From positions 33,341 to 97,340 of the forward strand of contig PYIY01000173.1 in the NCBI GenBank assembly GCA_003635195.1: DNA of 64,000 bases. The letters are read 5' to 3'. Each line of letters starts with the position of its first letter. Position 1 is the stretch's first letter. The notes beneath the pieces were generated by a model that saw only the letters and a program-made list of their open reading frames with translations, was not told the DNA's origin and did no database searches. This DNA is from Candidatus Poribacteria bacterium. GTDB taxonomy: Bacteria; Poribacteria; WGA-4E; WGA-3G. A program made the position numbers and the translations under genes. Below, piece after piece: positions 51,687 to 60,622 of the stretch.

Positions 51687-53336
51687 CTAATTCTCCATAG
51701 ACCAGATGTAAAACGGAGTGAGTTTCGCCAGCACTTCAAGCGGTGTATCTTCCACCGAGAGTACGACTTCAAACAGGACTTCATCTTCTTCCACCGAAAT
51801 CCATGTGAACAGTGGGGCAATTTCTTCGGAACTGACGATCACCTTGTCAGCAGGTGGTGTTCCTCCTCCTGCTGTCTCTAAAACTCGTGCTAAATTAAGT
51901 TGGGCAAACACTGCAGGCGTCTTTGGCACCTGTTTTAAATAGGACGGTTTCTTGTTCTTTTTAATCGCGTCAATAAGCATACACACTTGCTCTTCCGAGA
52001 ATCCCATAAGAAACAGGTCATTGAGTTTGCTATAGTAGATACTTGAGGCAAATCCTGATACCGTGGTTCCGTTGTAATCGGTTTGAGAAATAGAGGCATT
52101 TTGTAGGTTAGACAGACTATTACCGATTTGGTTCCATTTCATCTGATGACTCGGACTAAAAATAATAGCACCATCCGTCTCGACACCCCCCGCATCAAGT
52201 ACAAATGTGCCATCAAATTCAAGATTAAGGTTATCTACGGCTTGAGGATCAAACATGGTAAAATCGGGAACCGACAAGGCAAGTTCACCAGTCAATCCCG
52301 TCATAACATCCTCTTCCAGATTAAGGTTCAACAGTTCTTCCAAAAAAGAGATTGCCGCGTACATCTCACCGGTTGCGTTTTTCTCCATCTCGGTGCGAAC
52401 AAGCTCCCACACACTTTCCAGAATGTTAGGTGCTATAGCAACAAACAGATCATCCTGATCAGATAGTGCCTTCTGCGTTTTGAGTGCTGTGCCTTTTTTC
52501 AAAAATAGACCGATTTCATTATCTGGAAGATCGGGATTGAATCGGACAGATGCTTGAAAGAAGGATTCGGTTTCAAGCAGATTGAGTCGTGCATAAAGCG
52601 ACTGAAAAATAGCAAAACGCTTCCGGTTTACTTCATCCAGATCATTCACTAAAGGCAAAGCGTTTGGAATGTCCACGAACACAACGGCAACTCCAGCACC
52701 CACTTTCTTTGAAATCTCAGTGAATTCTTGGTTCTCTCGGATAGAAGGCGCATCCTTCCGGTAAGTATCCATCACCTTTTCAAAAGCGCCTTCACCCGCG
52801 CCAAGCACGAGAAATTCATCCACAAATCCATACTTGACAATACTATTGTCCATTTCCATCGCGTTATAGTGAACCCGCTGGTACACACCAGCATCCAAGC
52901 GTAAGGTATTTCCACCAGATATACCTATCAATCCCTCAACAATCTTGGTGAAGCGTTGGAGTTCACCGAGGTTGCCGCCGGAATGTATCGCGAGCCCAAC
53001 CTGCGGAGAGTTTGTCTCATCCAACCATACTGCCAATGCGGTTTGGTAACCCACCGTCTCAACGAAACTTAGCAGATCCGTACTCAATACGCCTTGCACC
53101 ATCACGATCTGTTGCTGTATATCTTGCCAATTTGGCACAACATCAGATAAAAGTGCGAGTGTCTTCTCCCAATTTTCCGAGACCTCAATTTCGCCATAGA
53201 CTGCATCTACATCTTCAAGCTGTAGATAGAGAATACTCTCCTTCGGCATGAAGTCTTTGACATTCGCTGCATTCGCGGAAAAAACGATACCAACGAAAAG
53301 GAGGAATACAGTCGTTACTTTCAATGTGCTTTTCAT
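51687..53336 (-). CDS. Secreted DUF3352-like protein
   Basis: The 549-residue protein has a signal peptide (VTTVFLLFVGIVFSANA) and then the DUF3352 layout: FMPKESILYLQLEDVDAVYGEI at the start, FVDEFLVLGAGEGAFEKVMDTY, MYAAISFLEELLNLNLEEDVMTGLTGELALSVPDF, and VFAQLNLARVLE near the end. Such proteins are common in cyanobacteria and in PVC/Poribacteria genomes and have no known function. It sits 22 bp downstream of the symporter gene and 44 bp upstream of the HEAT protein gene. Confidence 0.75.
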   Translation of the reverse strand: MKSTLKVTTVFLLFVGIVFSANAANVKDFMPKESILYLQLEDVDAVYGEIEVSENWEKTLALLSDVVPNWQDIQQQIVMVQGVLSTDLLSFVETVGYQTALAVWLDETNSPQVGLAIHSGGNLGELQRFTKIVEGLIGISGGNTLRLDAGVYQRVHYNAMEMDNSIVKYGFVDEFLVLGAGEGAFEKVMDTYRKDAPSIRENQEFTEISKKVGAGVAVVFVDIPNALPLVNDLDEVNRKRFAIFQSLYARLNLLETESFFQASVRFNPDLPDNEIGLFLKKGTALKTQKALSDQDDLFVAIAPNILESVWELVRTEMEKNATGEMYAAISFLEELLNLNLEEDVMTGLTGELALSVPDFTMFDPQAVDNLNLEFDGTFVLDAGGVETDGAIIFSPSHQMKWNQIGNSLSNLQNASISQTDYNGTTVSGFASSIYYSKLNDLFLMGFSEEQVCMLIDAIKKNKKPSYLKQVPKTPAVFAQLNLARVLETAGGGTPPADKVIVSSEEIAPLFTWISVEEDEVLFEVVLSVEDTPLEVLAKLTPFYIWSMEN

Positions 53337-53358
53337 ACAGATACCTCAATGTGCTTGG

Positions 53359-55056
53359 TTACGGCACCCGGATGTCCTCAACGAGTGCCTGTACTTCATC
53401 AGGTGGCGGTGGTGTCAAAGCGGATATACCAATAGCAACCATAAAATTTAGCACCATGCCGACAGTTCCGATCCCTTCAGGCGAAATGCCCCATAACCAG
53501 TGTTCTGATGTGTTGAGTTCGGGATTGATAAATTTGAAATAGATGATATACGCTGCAGTAAAGGTGATACCGACAATCATACCACTGACTGCCCCGGCTT
53601 TGTTCATCCGTTTGGAGAAGATCCCCATGACAATCGCGGGGAAGAATGAACTCGCTGCGAGCCCGAAGGCGAATGCAACGACTTGTGCCACAAACCCGGG
53701 CGGATTTATCCCGAAATACCCTGCGATACAGACAGCGACACCGGCTGCAATGCGCGCAGCGGTCAACTCCTGTTTCTCAGACAACCCCGGTGCGATGCTA
53801 CCTTTGAGTAAATCGTGGGCGACTGCTGTAGAGATTACCAACAATAAACCCGCAGCTGTTGACAGGGCGGCTGCCAAACCGCCAGCGGCAACTAATCCGA
53901 CAACCCAATTCGGGAGTTTCGCAATCTCAGGATTCGCTAACACCATGATGTCCCGATCAATTGTAAGTTCATTTTTAATATCGGATTTCGGCCCGCGATA
54001 CTGAATTCTGCCGTCGTTATTCAAGTCATCAAACTCAATCAATCCTGTTGCTTCCCAATTTTTAAACCACGTCGGTACATCTTCATATCTGACATCTTTT
54101 AATTCGCCATTCTGTTCGTATCTAACGGTTTTAAGAAGATTCGTCCGGGCAAACACAGCGACTGCTGGTGCTGTGGTATAGAGAAGCGCGATGAACAGGA
54201 GTGCCCATCCGGCAGAAATTCGTGCTTCAGAGGCTTTTCGGACGGTATAAAATCGAATAATCACATGCGGGAGTCCGGCTGTTCCCAACATCAACGCTGC
54301 TGTGATGAAAAAGACATCAATCGTGGCTTTACTACCACCGGTATACAGGTTAAACCCTAATTCTTCATTGAGCCCATTAAGTCTATCCAAGAGATAAAGT
54401 CCTGAGCCGTCCGCCACTTTTCCCATCAATCCAAGTTGAGGGATAGCATTGCCAGTAATGAGGATAGAGATAAAAATCGCCGGAACGAGATAGGCAAAAA
54501 TCAGCACACAATACTGTGCGACCTGCGTGTAGGTAATGCCCTTCATCCCGCCAAGTACGGCATAAAAGAACACAATCCCCATCCCGATTAGGACACCGGT
54601 TTCAACATTGACACTCAGGAACCGAGAAAAGACAATGCCGACCCCGCGCATCTGTCCTGCCACATAGGTAAACGAGACGAAAATTGCACAGACGACGGCG
54701 ACAATCCGAGCCAATTGTGAGTAATATCGGTCGCCTACGAAATCGGGGACAGTGTACTTACCGAATTTGCGGAGGTAGGGTGCTAATAGTAACGCCAGTA
54801 GGACGTAGCCACCTGTCCATCCGAGCAGATAAACGGAACCGTCGCGCCCCATAAAGGAGATCATCCCTGCCATCGCAATGAAAGAGGCGGCACTCATCCA
54901 ATCCGCTGCTGTTGCCATGCCGTTGACCACAGGGTGTACGTTGCTCCCCGCCACATAAAAATCACCCGTTGAGCGTGCTTTCGACCAGAGCGCGACACCG
55001 ATATACAGTGCGAAGGAGAGTGCCACCATCACAAAAGTCCATGCTTGTACGTTCAT
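53359..55056 (-). CDS. Sodium:solute symporter, acetate/monocarboxylate type (ActP-like)
   Basis: A 565-residue SSS-family transporter with about 13 TM helices, containing the family signature region GSNVHPVVNGMATAADWMSAASFIAMAG and GGLAAALSTAAGLLLVISTAVAHDLLK, both characteristic of the ActP/YjcG branch. The start at 55056 has AGGAG five nucleotides upstream and its ATG overlaps the TGA of the DUF4212 gene (ATGA). The open frame continues 22 codons upstream in the DUF4212 gene but is not needed. An acetate or other short monocarboxylate substrate is inferred from the subfamily and from the DUF4212 partner. Confidence 0.92.
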   Translation of the reverse strand: MNVQAWTFVMVALSFALYIGVALWSKARSTGDFYVAGSNVHPVVNGMATAADWMSAASFIAMAGMISFMGRDGSVYLLGWTGGYVLLALLLAPYLRKFGKYTVPDFVGDRYYSQLARIVAVVCAIFVSFTYVAGQMRGVGIVFSRFLSVNVETGVLIGMGIVFFYAVLGGMKGITYTQVAQYCVLIFAYLVPAIFISILITGNAIPQLGLMGKVADGSGLYLLDRLNGLNEELGFNLYTGGSKATIDVFFITAALMLGTAGLPHVIIRFYTVRKASEARISAGWALLFIALLYTTAPAVAVFARTNLLKTVRYEQNGELKDVRYEDVPTWFKNWEATGLIEFDDLNNDGRIQYRGPKSDIKNELTIDRDIMVLANPEIAKLPNWVVGLVAAGGLAAALSTAAGLLLVISTAVAHDLLKGSIAPGLSEKQELTAARIAAGVAVCIAGYFGINPPGFVAQVVAFAFGLAASSFFPAIVMGIFSKRMNKAGAVSGMIVGITFTAAYIIYFKFINPELNTSEHWLWGISPEGIGTVGMVLNFMVAIGISALTPPPPDEVQALVEDIRVP

Positions 55057-55334
55057 GATTGCTCCTCGTTCTCCGTATCTTCTTGTTGCGCATATTTCTT
55101 TTCCAAACGATTCATTAACCAAGCATAGACGAAGATCAGTTCAACGAAGATCCAGATGGATGCCTGTTGGGAAAAATAGAAACCGAGTCGGTATCCGCCA
55201 AATTGGATCTTATCGAGTTGTTCCACGAACACAATTGAACAGAGATACGAGGTGATAAACCAAATCCCTAATAAAATAGCGAGGTATTGCAGATTTTTTC
55301 GCCAATACGCCTTATTTTTTTCTGATGTTTCCAT
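55053..55334 (-). CDS. DUF4212 small subunit of the sodium symporter
   Basis: The 93-residue protein has two TM helices (LQYLAILLGIWFITSYLCSIVFV, about 15-37; ASIWIFVELIFVYAWLMNRLEKKY, about 58-81) separated by FGGYRLGFYFSQQ, the family core. Proteins of this family are found next to and probably associate with the SSS symporter they precede. Here the stop codon overlaps the symporter start, so translation is coupled. Confidence 0.93.
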   Translation of the reverse strand: METSEKNKAYWRKNLQYLAILLGIWFITSYLCSIVFVEQLDKIQFGGYRLGFYFSQQASIWIFVELIFVYAWLMNRLEKKYAQQEDTENEEQS

Positions 55335-55409
55335 AAATTATCCTCCTTGGGGAACCACGATCACAGTTTACTTTGTTCTTAGCAAGTGAAGAGGATCCGA
55401 TTCAGGTTT

Positions 55410-57029
55410 TTATTCTGATGAGGGTTGTTCTTGCATGACAGGAATCACATAACTCCGAAGTGTTACGTCATCCAATGCTTCCGTCTCTACCGTCGGCTCT
55501 GGATTTCTCCGATGATCAAAAACAACATAATATCCCTGCACAGCACCCTCTAATTTGAGATACGCGGCAAGCTGTTTTTTGCCCGCTTGATAACGGCTAT
55601 CCCCGCGCCAAATCTTTGTCTCAACAATATACTTTTCTATCTCGTGCGTGATGAGGAGATCCATCCTGCCGCGCCCTGTTTCGGTCTCAAAAGACAAGAC
55701 TCCGCCCACGCTCCGAGCAAACAGATCAAGATAGGTGAGAAGGAGGTGGCATCCCACGGATTCTTGTGGTGTATCCGGTACCTGCAGGATTTTGAAGCCA
55801 GCACGAGCGATGAAATCCCGGAAGTTATCAAGTAGGCGTTCCATGTCTATCTGTCCTGCGGCGGTCAGGTAACCTTGAAAGCCGTCTATATTGTCTTCGT
55901 GGAAGTATTCCTGTTCGAGCCCGTTCACTGTCGGCTTGAACGTCCGCATAATGCGATAAAGATAAATCGGATTGGCAATTTGACACATGCCATCCGGGTC
56001 TTCTGTGATGACCCCATAAGTGGCGAGTTCACTGATGATGTCATCGTCTAGGTTGAAATCAATTCCTTCCTCGTAAGACATGATAGCTATCAGTCTACTT
56101 TCAAAACGTCTATCCCTACGGATATTAGTGGTTAGATGCTGGATATTGGTGTTTCGTTCGCGGAGCAGTTGCTTATGTGCTTTTAAAAAATGGTCGCTCG
56201 TGATCGGTTCTGTTTTCGGGATGTCCAGTTCCCGTGTAAGGATTTGCGCGAGTCGGTTAACAAGCACCGGTTGACCCGCAGTTTGTTTGTGAACAGAAGC
56301 GACGACTTCCCAGACAAAAGTTTGGCCGACTTCATCGGTATACTGCGAAAGCAATTCGTGTACTTGTTCAAGTGTGAAGTTCGGCAGACGAAATTCGTCT
56401 TGGATATTAAAGGGAGAGACAGACCTATCATAGTCGAGCTGCGCAATGCTCTTGACCCCAACAATGCCTACACTGTGCGGACAGTGCATCTCATCAGAGA
56501 GGTAAATTTGGCGGAGTGAATACAAAAAATCGCTCACAACGGTTTGCGGAATACCATCAAACTCATCGATGAGGAGGACAACTTTCGTGGAAGCAAGCTT
56601 TTGATTGCGAAAATCGTTGTCCAGAAAGCTTTTCAGGTTTTCAAAGAACGCTTCCATCGAAAAATGATCGGTTAGCGCTGTGTTCTCTAAAAATTGTGTC
56701 AGTGTTTCAGAAGGCACCTCGCCCCGTTTTTGGAACACGCTCTTAATTTGCCTGTTAATCTGGTAATAGAGTTGCTGATAAAAAGTGACAGGTGCGGCGT
56801 TTCGCATCGTTTGGAAATCCAACTGAATCGGAAAGTAGGTCGGGTCTTCCGCGACAAGTACTTCAAGTGCCAATCGGAAGAAGGTGGTTTTCCCTGTCTG
56901 GCGCGGCGCGAAGAGGACGATGTACTTGCCATTTTTGACGCGGTTGATGAAATCGGTAATCTCCTCGGTGCGTGGAACAATATAGTGCTGCTCAGGACGG
57001 ACGCGCCCCTCAGTGCCAAAACTTCTCAT
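55410..57029 (-). CDS. AAA-ATPase with C-terminal PD-(D/E)XK nuclease-like domain, copy A
   Basis: The 539-residue protein has Walker A FAPRQTGKTTFF (about 38-49), Walker B KVVLLIDEFDGIP (about 140-152), a winged-helix-like region and, near the end, GRGRMDLLITHEIEKYIVETKIW (about 465-487). There D, E and K form a PD-(D/E)XK-type site. This family (AAA-like plus DUF1703/PDDEXK_9-like) is multicopy in some phyla, notably Bacteroidetes-like and Poribacteria-like genomes, and has no established function. AGGAGG lies five nucleotides before the ATG at 57029. A paralogue lies at 60623-62221. Mobile or defence-linked roles are guesses. Confidence 0.85.
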   Translation of the reverse strand: MRSFGTEGRVRPEQHYIVPRTEEITDFINRVKNGKYIVLFAPRQTGKTTFFRLALEVLVAEDPTYFPIQLDFQTMRNAAPVTFYQQLYYQINRQIKSVFQKRGEVPSETLTQFLENTALTDHFSMEAFFENLKSFLDNDFRNQKLASTKVVLLIDEFDGIPQTVVSDFLYSLRQIYLSDEMHCPHSVGIVGVKSIAQLDYDRSVSPFNIQDEFRLPNFTLEQVHELLSQYTDEVGQTFVWEVVASVHKQTAGQPVLVNRLAQILTRELDIPKTEPITSDHFLKAHKQLLRERNTNIQHLTTNIRRDRRFESRLIAIMSYEEGIDFNLDDDIISELATYGVITEDPDGMCQIANPIYLYRIMRTFKPTVNGLEQEYFHEDNIDGFQGYLTAAGQIDMERLLDNFRDFIARAGFKILQVPDTPQESVGCHLLLTYLDLFARSVGGVLSFETETGRGRMDLLITHEIEKYIVETKIWRGDSRYQAGKKQLAAYLKLEGAVQGYYVVFDHRRNPEPTVETEALDDVTLRSYVIPVMQEQPSSE

Positions 57030-57118
57030 CGTCGCCTCCTCAAAAGTTCTCAGCAATTTATCCTATCATATCGTTCCCTGAAAAGCCACTGTTAATTTTC
57101 AAATACAGTAAAAGGCGG

Positions 57119-57709
57119 TTATCCATAGTTCTCAGGAAACATCAATCGTTCGACATGTTCAATTAAAATGTGCAATACTTTGATATGGATCTCCTGAATC
57201 CGATCTGCCGTGTTCCCGGGGGCAATCAGACATATATCGCAGTGTTGTTTAAGATTCCCACCATCACCACCGAGGAGCCCAAATACGTGCATCCCACGCG
57301 ATTTCGCCATCGCTGCCGCACGGACAACATTTTCAGAATTTCCACTGGTTGAAAGCACCACGAGTAGGTCGCCGGTGTATCCGAGTGCCGATAGTGGTCG
57401 TGCGAAGACCTCGGCAAATCCGAAGTCGTTTGCTGTGCAAGTGATATGTCCAGCATCGCTAAGTGCGATTGCCGGAAGCGGTCTTCGATCGTCCCGAAAT
57501 TTTCCGGTGCATTCCTCAGCAAAATGGACGGCATCGCACAAACTTCCGCCATTCCCACACGTGAAGATTCTGCCTTGCCGTTCAAATACGTCACGCATCA
57601 TCTCTGCTGTCTCCGCGATGGTTGCGATATTCTCAGGATTTCGGATAAACCGATCGAGTACGTTCTGTGCTTCTAACAACGCATCGCGAATGCTATGCAA
57701 AATATCCAT
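57119..57709 (-). CDS. gmhA: Phosphoheptose isomerase
   Basis: This converts sedoheptulose 7-phosphate to D-glycero-manno-heptose 7-phosphate, the first step of ADP-heptose synthesis for LPS or S-layer glycans. The 196-residue SIS-domain protein carries FTCGNGGSLCDAVHFAEECTGKF, LSDAGHITCTANDFGF, LSTSGNSENVV and the C-terminal ADRIQEIHIKVLHILIEHVE with the metal-binding Glu and His of GmhA. Its length matches the family. No other heptose gene is near. Confidence 0.93.
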   Translation of the reverse strand: MDILHSIRDALLEAQNVLDRFIRNPENIATIAETAEMMRDVFERQGRIFTCGNGGSLCDAVHFAEECTGKFRDDRRPLPAIALSDAGHITCTANDFGFAEVFARPLSALGYTGDLLVVLSTSGNSENVVRAAAMAKSRGMHVFGLLGGDGGNLKQHCDICLIAPGNTADRIQEIHIKVLHILIEHVERLMFPENYG

Positions 57710-57808
57710 GATATTTTTCTCTTTTCGAGCGTAAGCGTTTTTAGTCTGTTCTCAGATCGAAATGGAAACAATCTGCTATCGCCATTCTTTTTTCCATAGC
57801 AATTGGAC

Positions 57809-57838
57809 AAAAAAGCAGGGCAATCCCAAATGCCCTGC
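57809..57838 (-). terminator. Terminator of the PIN-fusion gene
   Basis: On the minus strand GCAGGGCA/TGCCCTGC (57838-57831 with 57822-57815, 8-nt loop) is followed by six Ts. It lies 60 bp after the stop of the 57898-58584 gene. Confidence 0.92.
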
Positions 57839-57897
57839 ATACATTCTATATCTTGCCTCTAAAATAACTCCGTGTATGGAACAAAAGCGTAGACACA

Positions 57898-58584
57898 TTA
57901 GTCTTGTTTGTGGCATTTGACTGGCGGTAGCGATACGTATTTCCAACCTTCCGCTTTGTTCTTTTTATTTTCCGCCTTCAAATAATCGACAAGTTCCTGC
58001 ATGGTTTTGAATCGGGCAGCAAACTCTTCTTTCATTTTATAGCATTCCTCAAGGATGGGATCCATGGGCGGATGTTCTTTCTCTTTCACGTGCATCTCCT
58101 CAATCAACTCTGCAGGGGTACAGAGGATCGTAGGTTGGTATCCAGCGGCTCGACAAACCTGATCTATATGCTGCCGCTTAGTTTCGTTGACGATATGTTT
58201 ATAGTTCCAAGAGGTTAGGTACTCGATGCCATTTACTACAGCAATAGCAATATGTTGAGCGTCCGGTAGCGAATGTGGTGGCACAGCACCTGCATTTATT
58301 AATTCCAGTGCGAGAATAACTGCCTCCGGGGACAGTTCCAATACCGTAAGACCTGCTAACGCGTCAACCCGACGCTGTGCTGCGATTTCATCGCCTTGTC
58401 TAATTTCGGTGATAACTACATCCGATACGATAAACTCAAAATTATCTGAATAGCCTTCCCAGAACTGTCGTGTAACTCGTTGTCGGACACTTAAGGTCGC
58501 ATCCGCGCTGGGGCGCGCTGCAAGGTAACTAACTACTGTGGTTTCAATGTATACACTCGGTTTTATTTCTTCATATTTTAGCAT
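57898..58584 (-). CDS. PIN-domain toxin fused to an antitoxin-like C-terminal segment
   Basis: 228 residues. Residues 1-163 form a PIN domain: VYIETTVVSYLAARPS (11-26), VVITEIRQGD (57-66), LPDAQHIAIAVVNGIEYLTSWNYKHI (106-131) with acidic residues in the metal-site positions, and CTPAELIEE. In related VapC-like systems the partner is a short separate ORF starting DPIxEE and ending VSLPP. Here DPILEECYKMKEEFAARF through YVSLPPVK (175-222) is joined in frame. The toxin probably cleaves RNA; tethering would change its control. Family resemblance for the tail is from memory and should be verified. Confidence 0.75.
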   Translation of the reverse strand: MLKYEEIKPSVYIETTVVSYLAARPSADATLSVRQRVTRQFWEGYSDNFEFIVSDVVITEIRQGDEIAAQRRVDALAGLTVLELSPEAVILALELINAGAVPPHSLPDAQHIAIAVVNGIEYLTSWNYKHIVNETKRQHIDQVCRAAGYQPTILCTPAELIEEMHVKEKEHPPMDPILEECYKMKEEFAARFKTMQELVDYLKAENKKNKAEGWKYVSLPPVKCHKQD

Positions 58585-58646
58585 GAAATCAATTTGCTTT
58601 CAAATCCTTCTTCTATTAGTGAACAGTATTGCTCTCGTCAATATTC

Positions 58647-60446
58647 CTAAATCCGGAAAATTTCGCCTAACTTTCCGCCGAGTACGCGTCCAGCACCCAA
58701 GAGACACGCAATCAGGATTAACATCCCTACCACACCGAGTGCACTCGCCGTATATGCGCCGTGATCGGGACATTGAGAAAGCGACCAAATCGCTTTTGTA
58801 ATCGGATAGTACCTGTCCTGCATCGCCAAGATTAAGCTATCACTGACCTCTAACATCGAAAAAGAGAACACGAGAATCGCACCTGCGAGGATATTCGCGA
58901 TAACCAAAGGTAAGGTTATCTTATACAGGGTTCGGATCGGTGTCGCTCCCATGTTTTGTGATGCTTCTTCGTAGCTCACGCTTGTCTGTTGGAGTCCGGC
59001 ATAGATAGAACGTAACATATACGGTAACCGCCGTACCGCATAACTGATAATCAGGAGGAACGTCGGGTTCTTGCGAGGGTCTATGACAGAAACGAATCCA
59101 TCAGGGAAATACCGCAGTAGGAGCGTCGTATCCGCAAAACTGCCCATATATCCAAACGCTATCGCAACCCCCGGCAACGCTAACGGTAACATAGCGACCG
59201 CATCCAATAAGTTTTGGAACGGAAGCCGTTTCCGAGTCAATAAATATGATACCACGATACCGACCAAGAGTGCCAACAGCGTGCTGAAAATACTGTATTT
59301 TAGACTGTTAAAGATACTCGGCAGTGTATCGTCATGTGTGAACGTCTCAACATAATGTGCGAAGGTCCATGATTGCGGTAACACGCTCAATCGCCATTGG
59401 CTTGCATCGGGTGTTAAGGAGACAAGGATAACACTGATATGCGGTAAAAGCGCCATAAACGTCAATCCGCCGATAAAGAGATAGATGATACTCCGCATGC
59501 CCCATCTTGTATCCGTTTCACGCGATGTCACGTGCCCTCTACCGAGCATTTCATAGTGCTTACTCCCTGTCCAGCGTTTAGAAACATAAAAGGCGAGTGC
59601 TGTTAGGACGATAATGAGGACAACGAGCGCGTATCCCATCGGATTTGTGTTTGCCTCAGTCACTTGTCGAAAAATTTGCACCGCCACAACTTCATTATAA
59701 TTAAAGATTAGAGGTGTACCGAGGTCCGTGAACGCCCAGATAAAGACGAGGATCGCGCCTGCGAAATAACCGGGCATCATCAATGGGAGTGTTATTTGAC
59801 GGAAAACTTGGAACCGGGACGCTCCCATATTCTCCGCAGCTTCTTCCAGACTTGGATCGACATTCGCGAGTGCCGCGACGATGTTAAGATACATTATCGG
59901 ATAGAGGTGCAACGTTGACAACATCACCACACCCCAGAACCCGCCACCGAACCAGTCAATGGTTTCTGATATATCAATGAGATTGAGTTTCACGAGAAGC
60001 ATATTCACGCTTCCGAATAACCCAAAAAACTGTTGCATTCCAATTGCACCAACGAAAGGTGGCATAATCATCGGAATCAGAATAACAGCGCGTAACATAT
60101 CGCGTCCGGGATACTGGTAGCGCGTCAAGAAATATGCAAGTGGAAGACTGATGATGCTCGTCACGATTGTGACCATCACACCGATATTGAAACTGTTTAT
60201 AACCAGTTCTCGGATATTCGGATCGGTCACCATCAGCTTGAAGTAGGTAAGCGTGAATCGATTTTCAATCCAGAACGCCTCTTTGAAAACATAGAGGAGT
60301 GGGTATATAAGGAAAACAACGAAAAACAGCGTCGTCAATCCGAGCACAAGCGTAATGGATGGTGTTAAATCGTATTTTCGCCTAATTTTATCCATTAACG
60401 ACAGATTTGTATATACGCCCTCTTTTGTCTCTGAGCGATTCAGCAT
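58647..60446 (-). CDS. Double-domain ABC transporter permease (Fe3+-type, FbpB-like)
   Basis: The 599-residue protein has about 12 TM helices forming two BPD-type permease halves. Each ends in an EAA loop: EEAAENMGASRFQVFRQITLPL (first half) and EEASQNMGATPIRTLYKITLPL (second half), the contact site for the ATPase. This two-in-one build is typical of ferric-iron and putative 2-aminoethylphosphonate permeases. The ATG at 60446 follows GGAGAAAG; the frame runs four codons upstream to a TTG. The binding protein and ATPase genes are not in the window on either side, so the substrate is inferred from the family only. Confidence 0.9.
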   Translation of the reverse strand: MLNRSETKEGVYTNLSLMDKIRRKYDLTPSITLVLGLTTLFFVVFLIYPLLYVFKEAFWIENRFTLTYFKLMVTDPNIRELVINSFNIGVMVTIVTSIISLPLAYFLTRYQYPGRDMLRAVILIPMIMPPFVGAIGMQQFFGLFGSVNMLLVKLNLIDISETIDWFGGGFWGVVMLSTLHLYPIMYLNIVAALANVDPSLEEAAENMGASRFQVFRQITLPLMMPGYFAGAILVFIWAFTDLGTPLIFNYNEVVAVQIFRQVTEANTNPMGYALVVLIIVLTALAFYVSKRWTGSKHYEMLGRGHVTSRETDTRWGMRSIIYLFIGGLTFMALLPHISVILVSLTPDASQWRLSVLPQSWTFAHYVETFTHDDTLPSIFNSLKYSIFSTLLALLVGIVVSYLLTRKRLPFQNLLDAVAMLPLALPGVAIAFGYMGSFADTTLLLRYFPDGFVSVIDPRKNPTFLLIISYAVRRLPYMLRSIYAGLQQTSVSYEEASQNMGATPIRTLYKITLPLVIANILAGAILVFSFSMLEVSDSLILAMQDRYYPITKAIWSLSQCPDHGAYTASALGVVGMLILIACLLGAGRVLGGKLGEIFRI

Positions 60447-60562
60447 CTCTTTCTCCAATTTTCCACGTGCCCGGAACGTTTTACATTCTACATCTGTAGA
60501 GTATTTTTTAATAATTATACCCTATAGACTGCCGAATTGCATATATTTTTTCGCGCCAGCAG

Positions 60563-60615
60563 CAAAAGAGGCGTGATGGCATTCGGCAGCAAGCCTACTC
60601 GCCATCACACCTCGG
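60563..60615 (-). terminator. Hairpin terminator of AAA-nuclease copy B; also one copy of a 43-bp repeat
   Basis: GTGATGGC (60573-60580) pairs with GCCATCAC (60601-60608) around a 20-nt loop. On the minus strand it follows the stop of the copy B gene and is succeeded by a short T-run (60566-60563). The 43-bp unit 60573-60615 recurs at 62948-62990 with three mismatches. Confidence 0.75.
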
Positions 60616-60622
60616 GGTGTCC

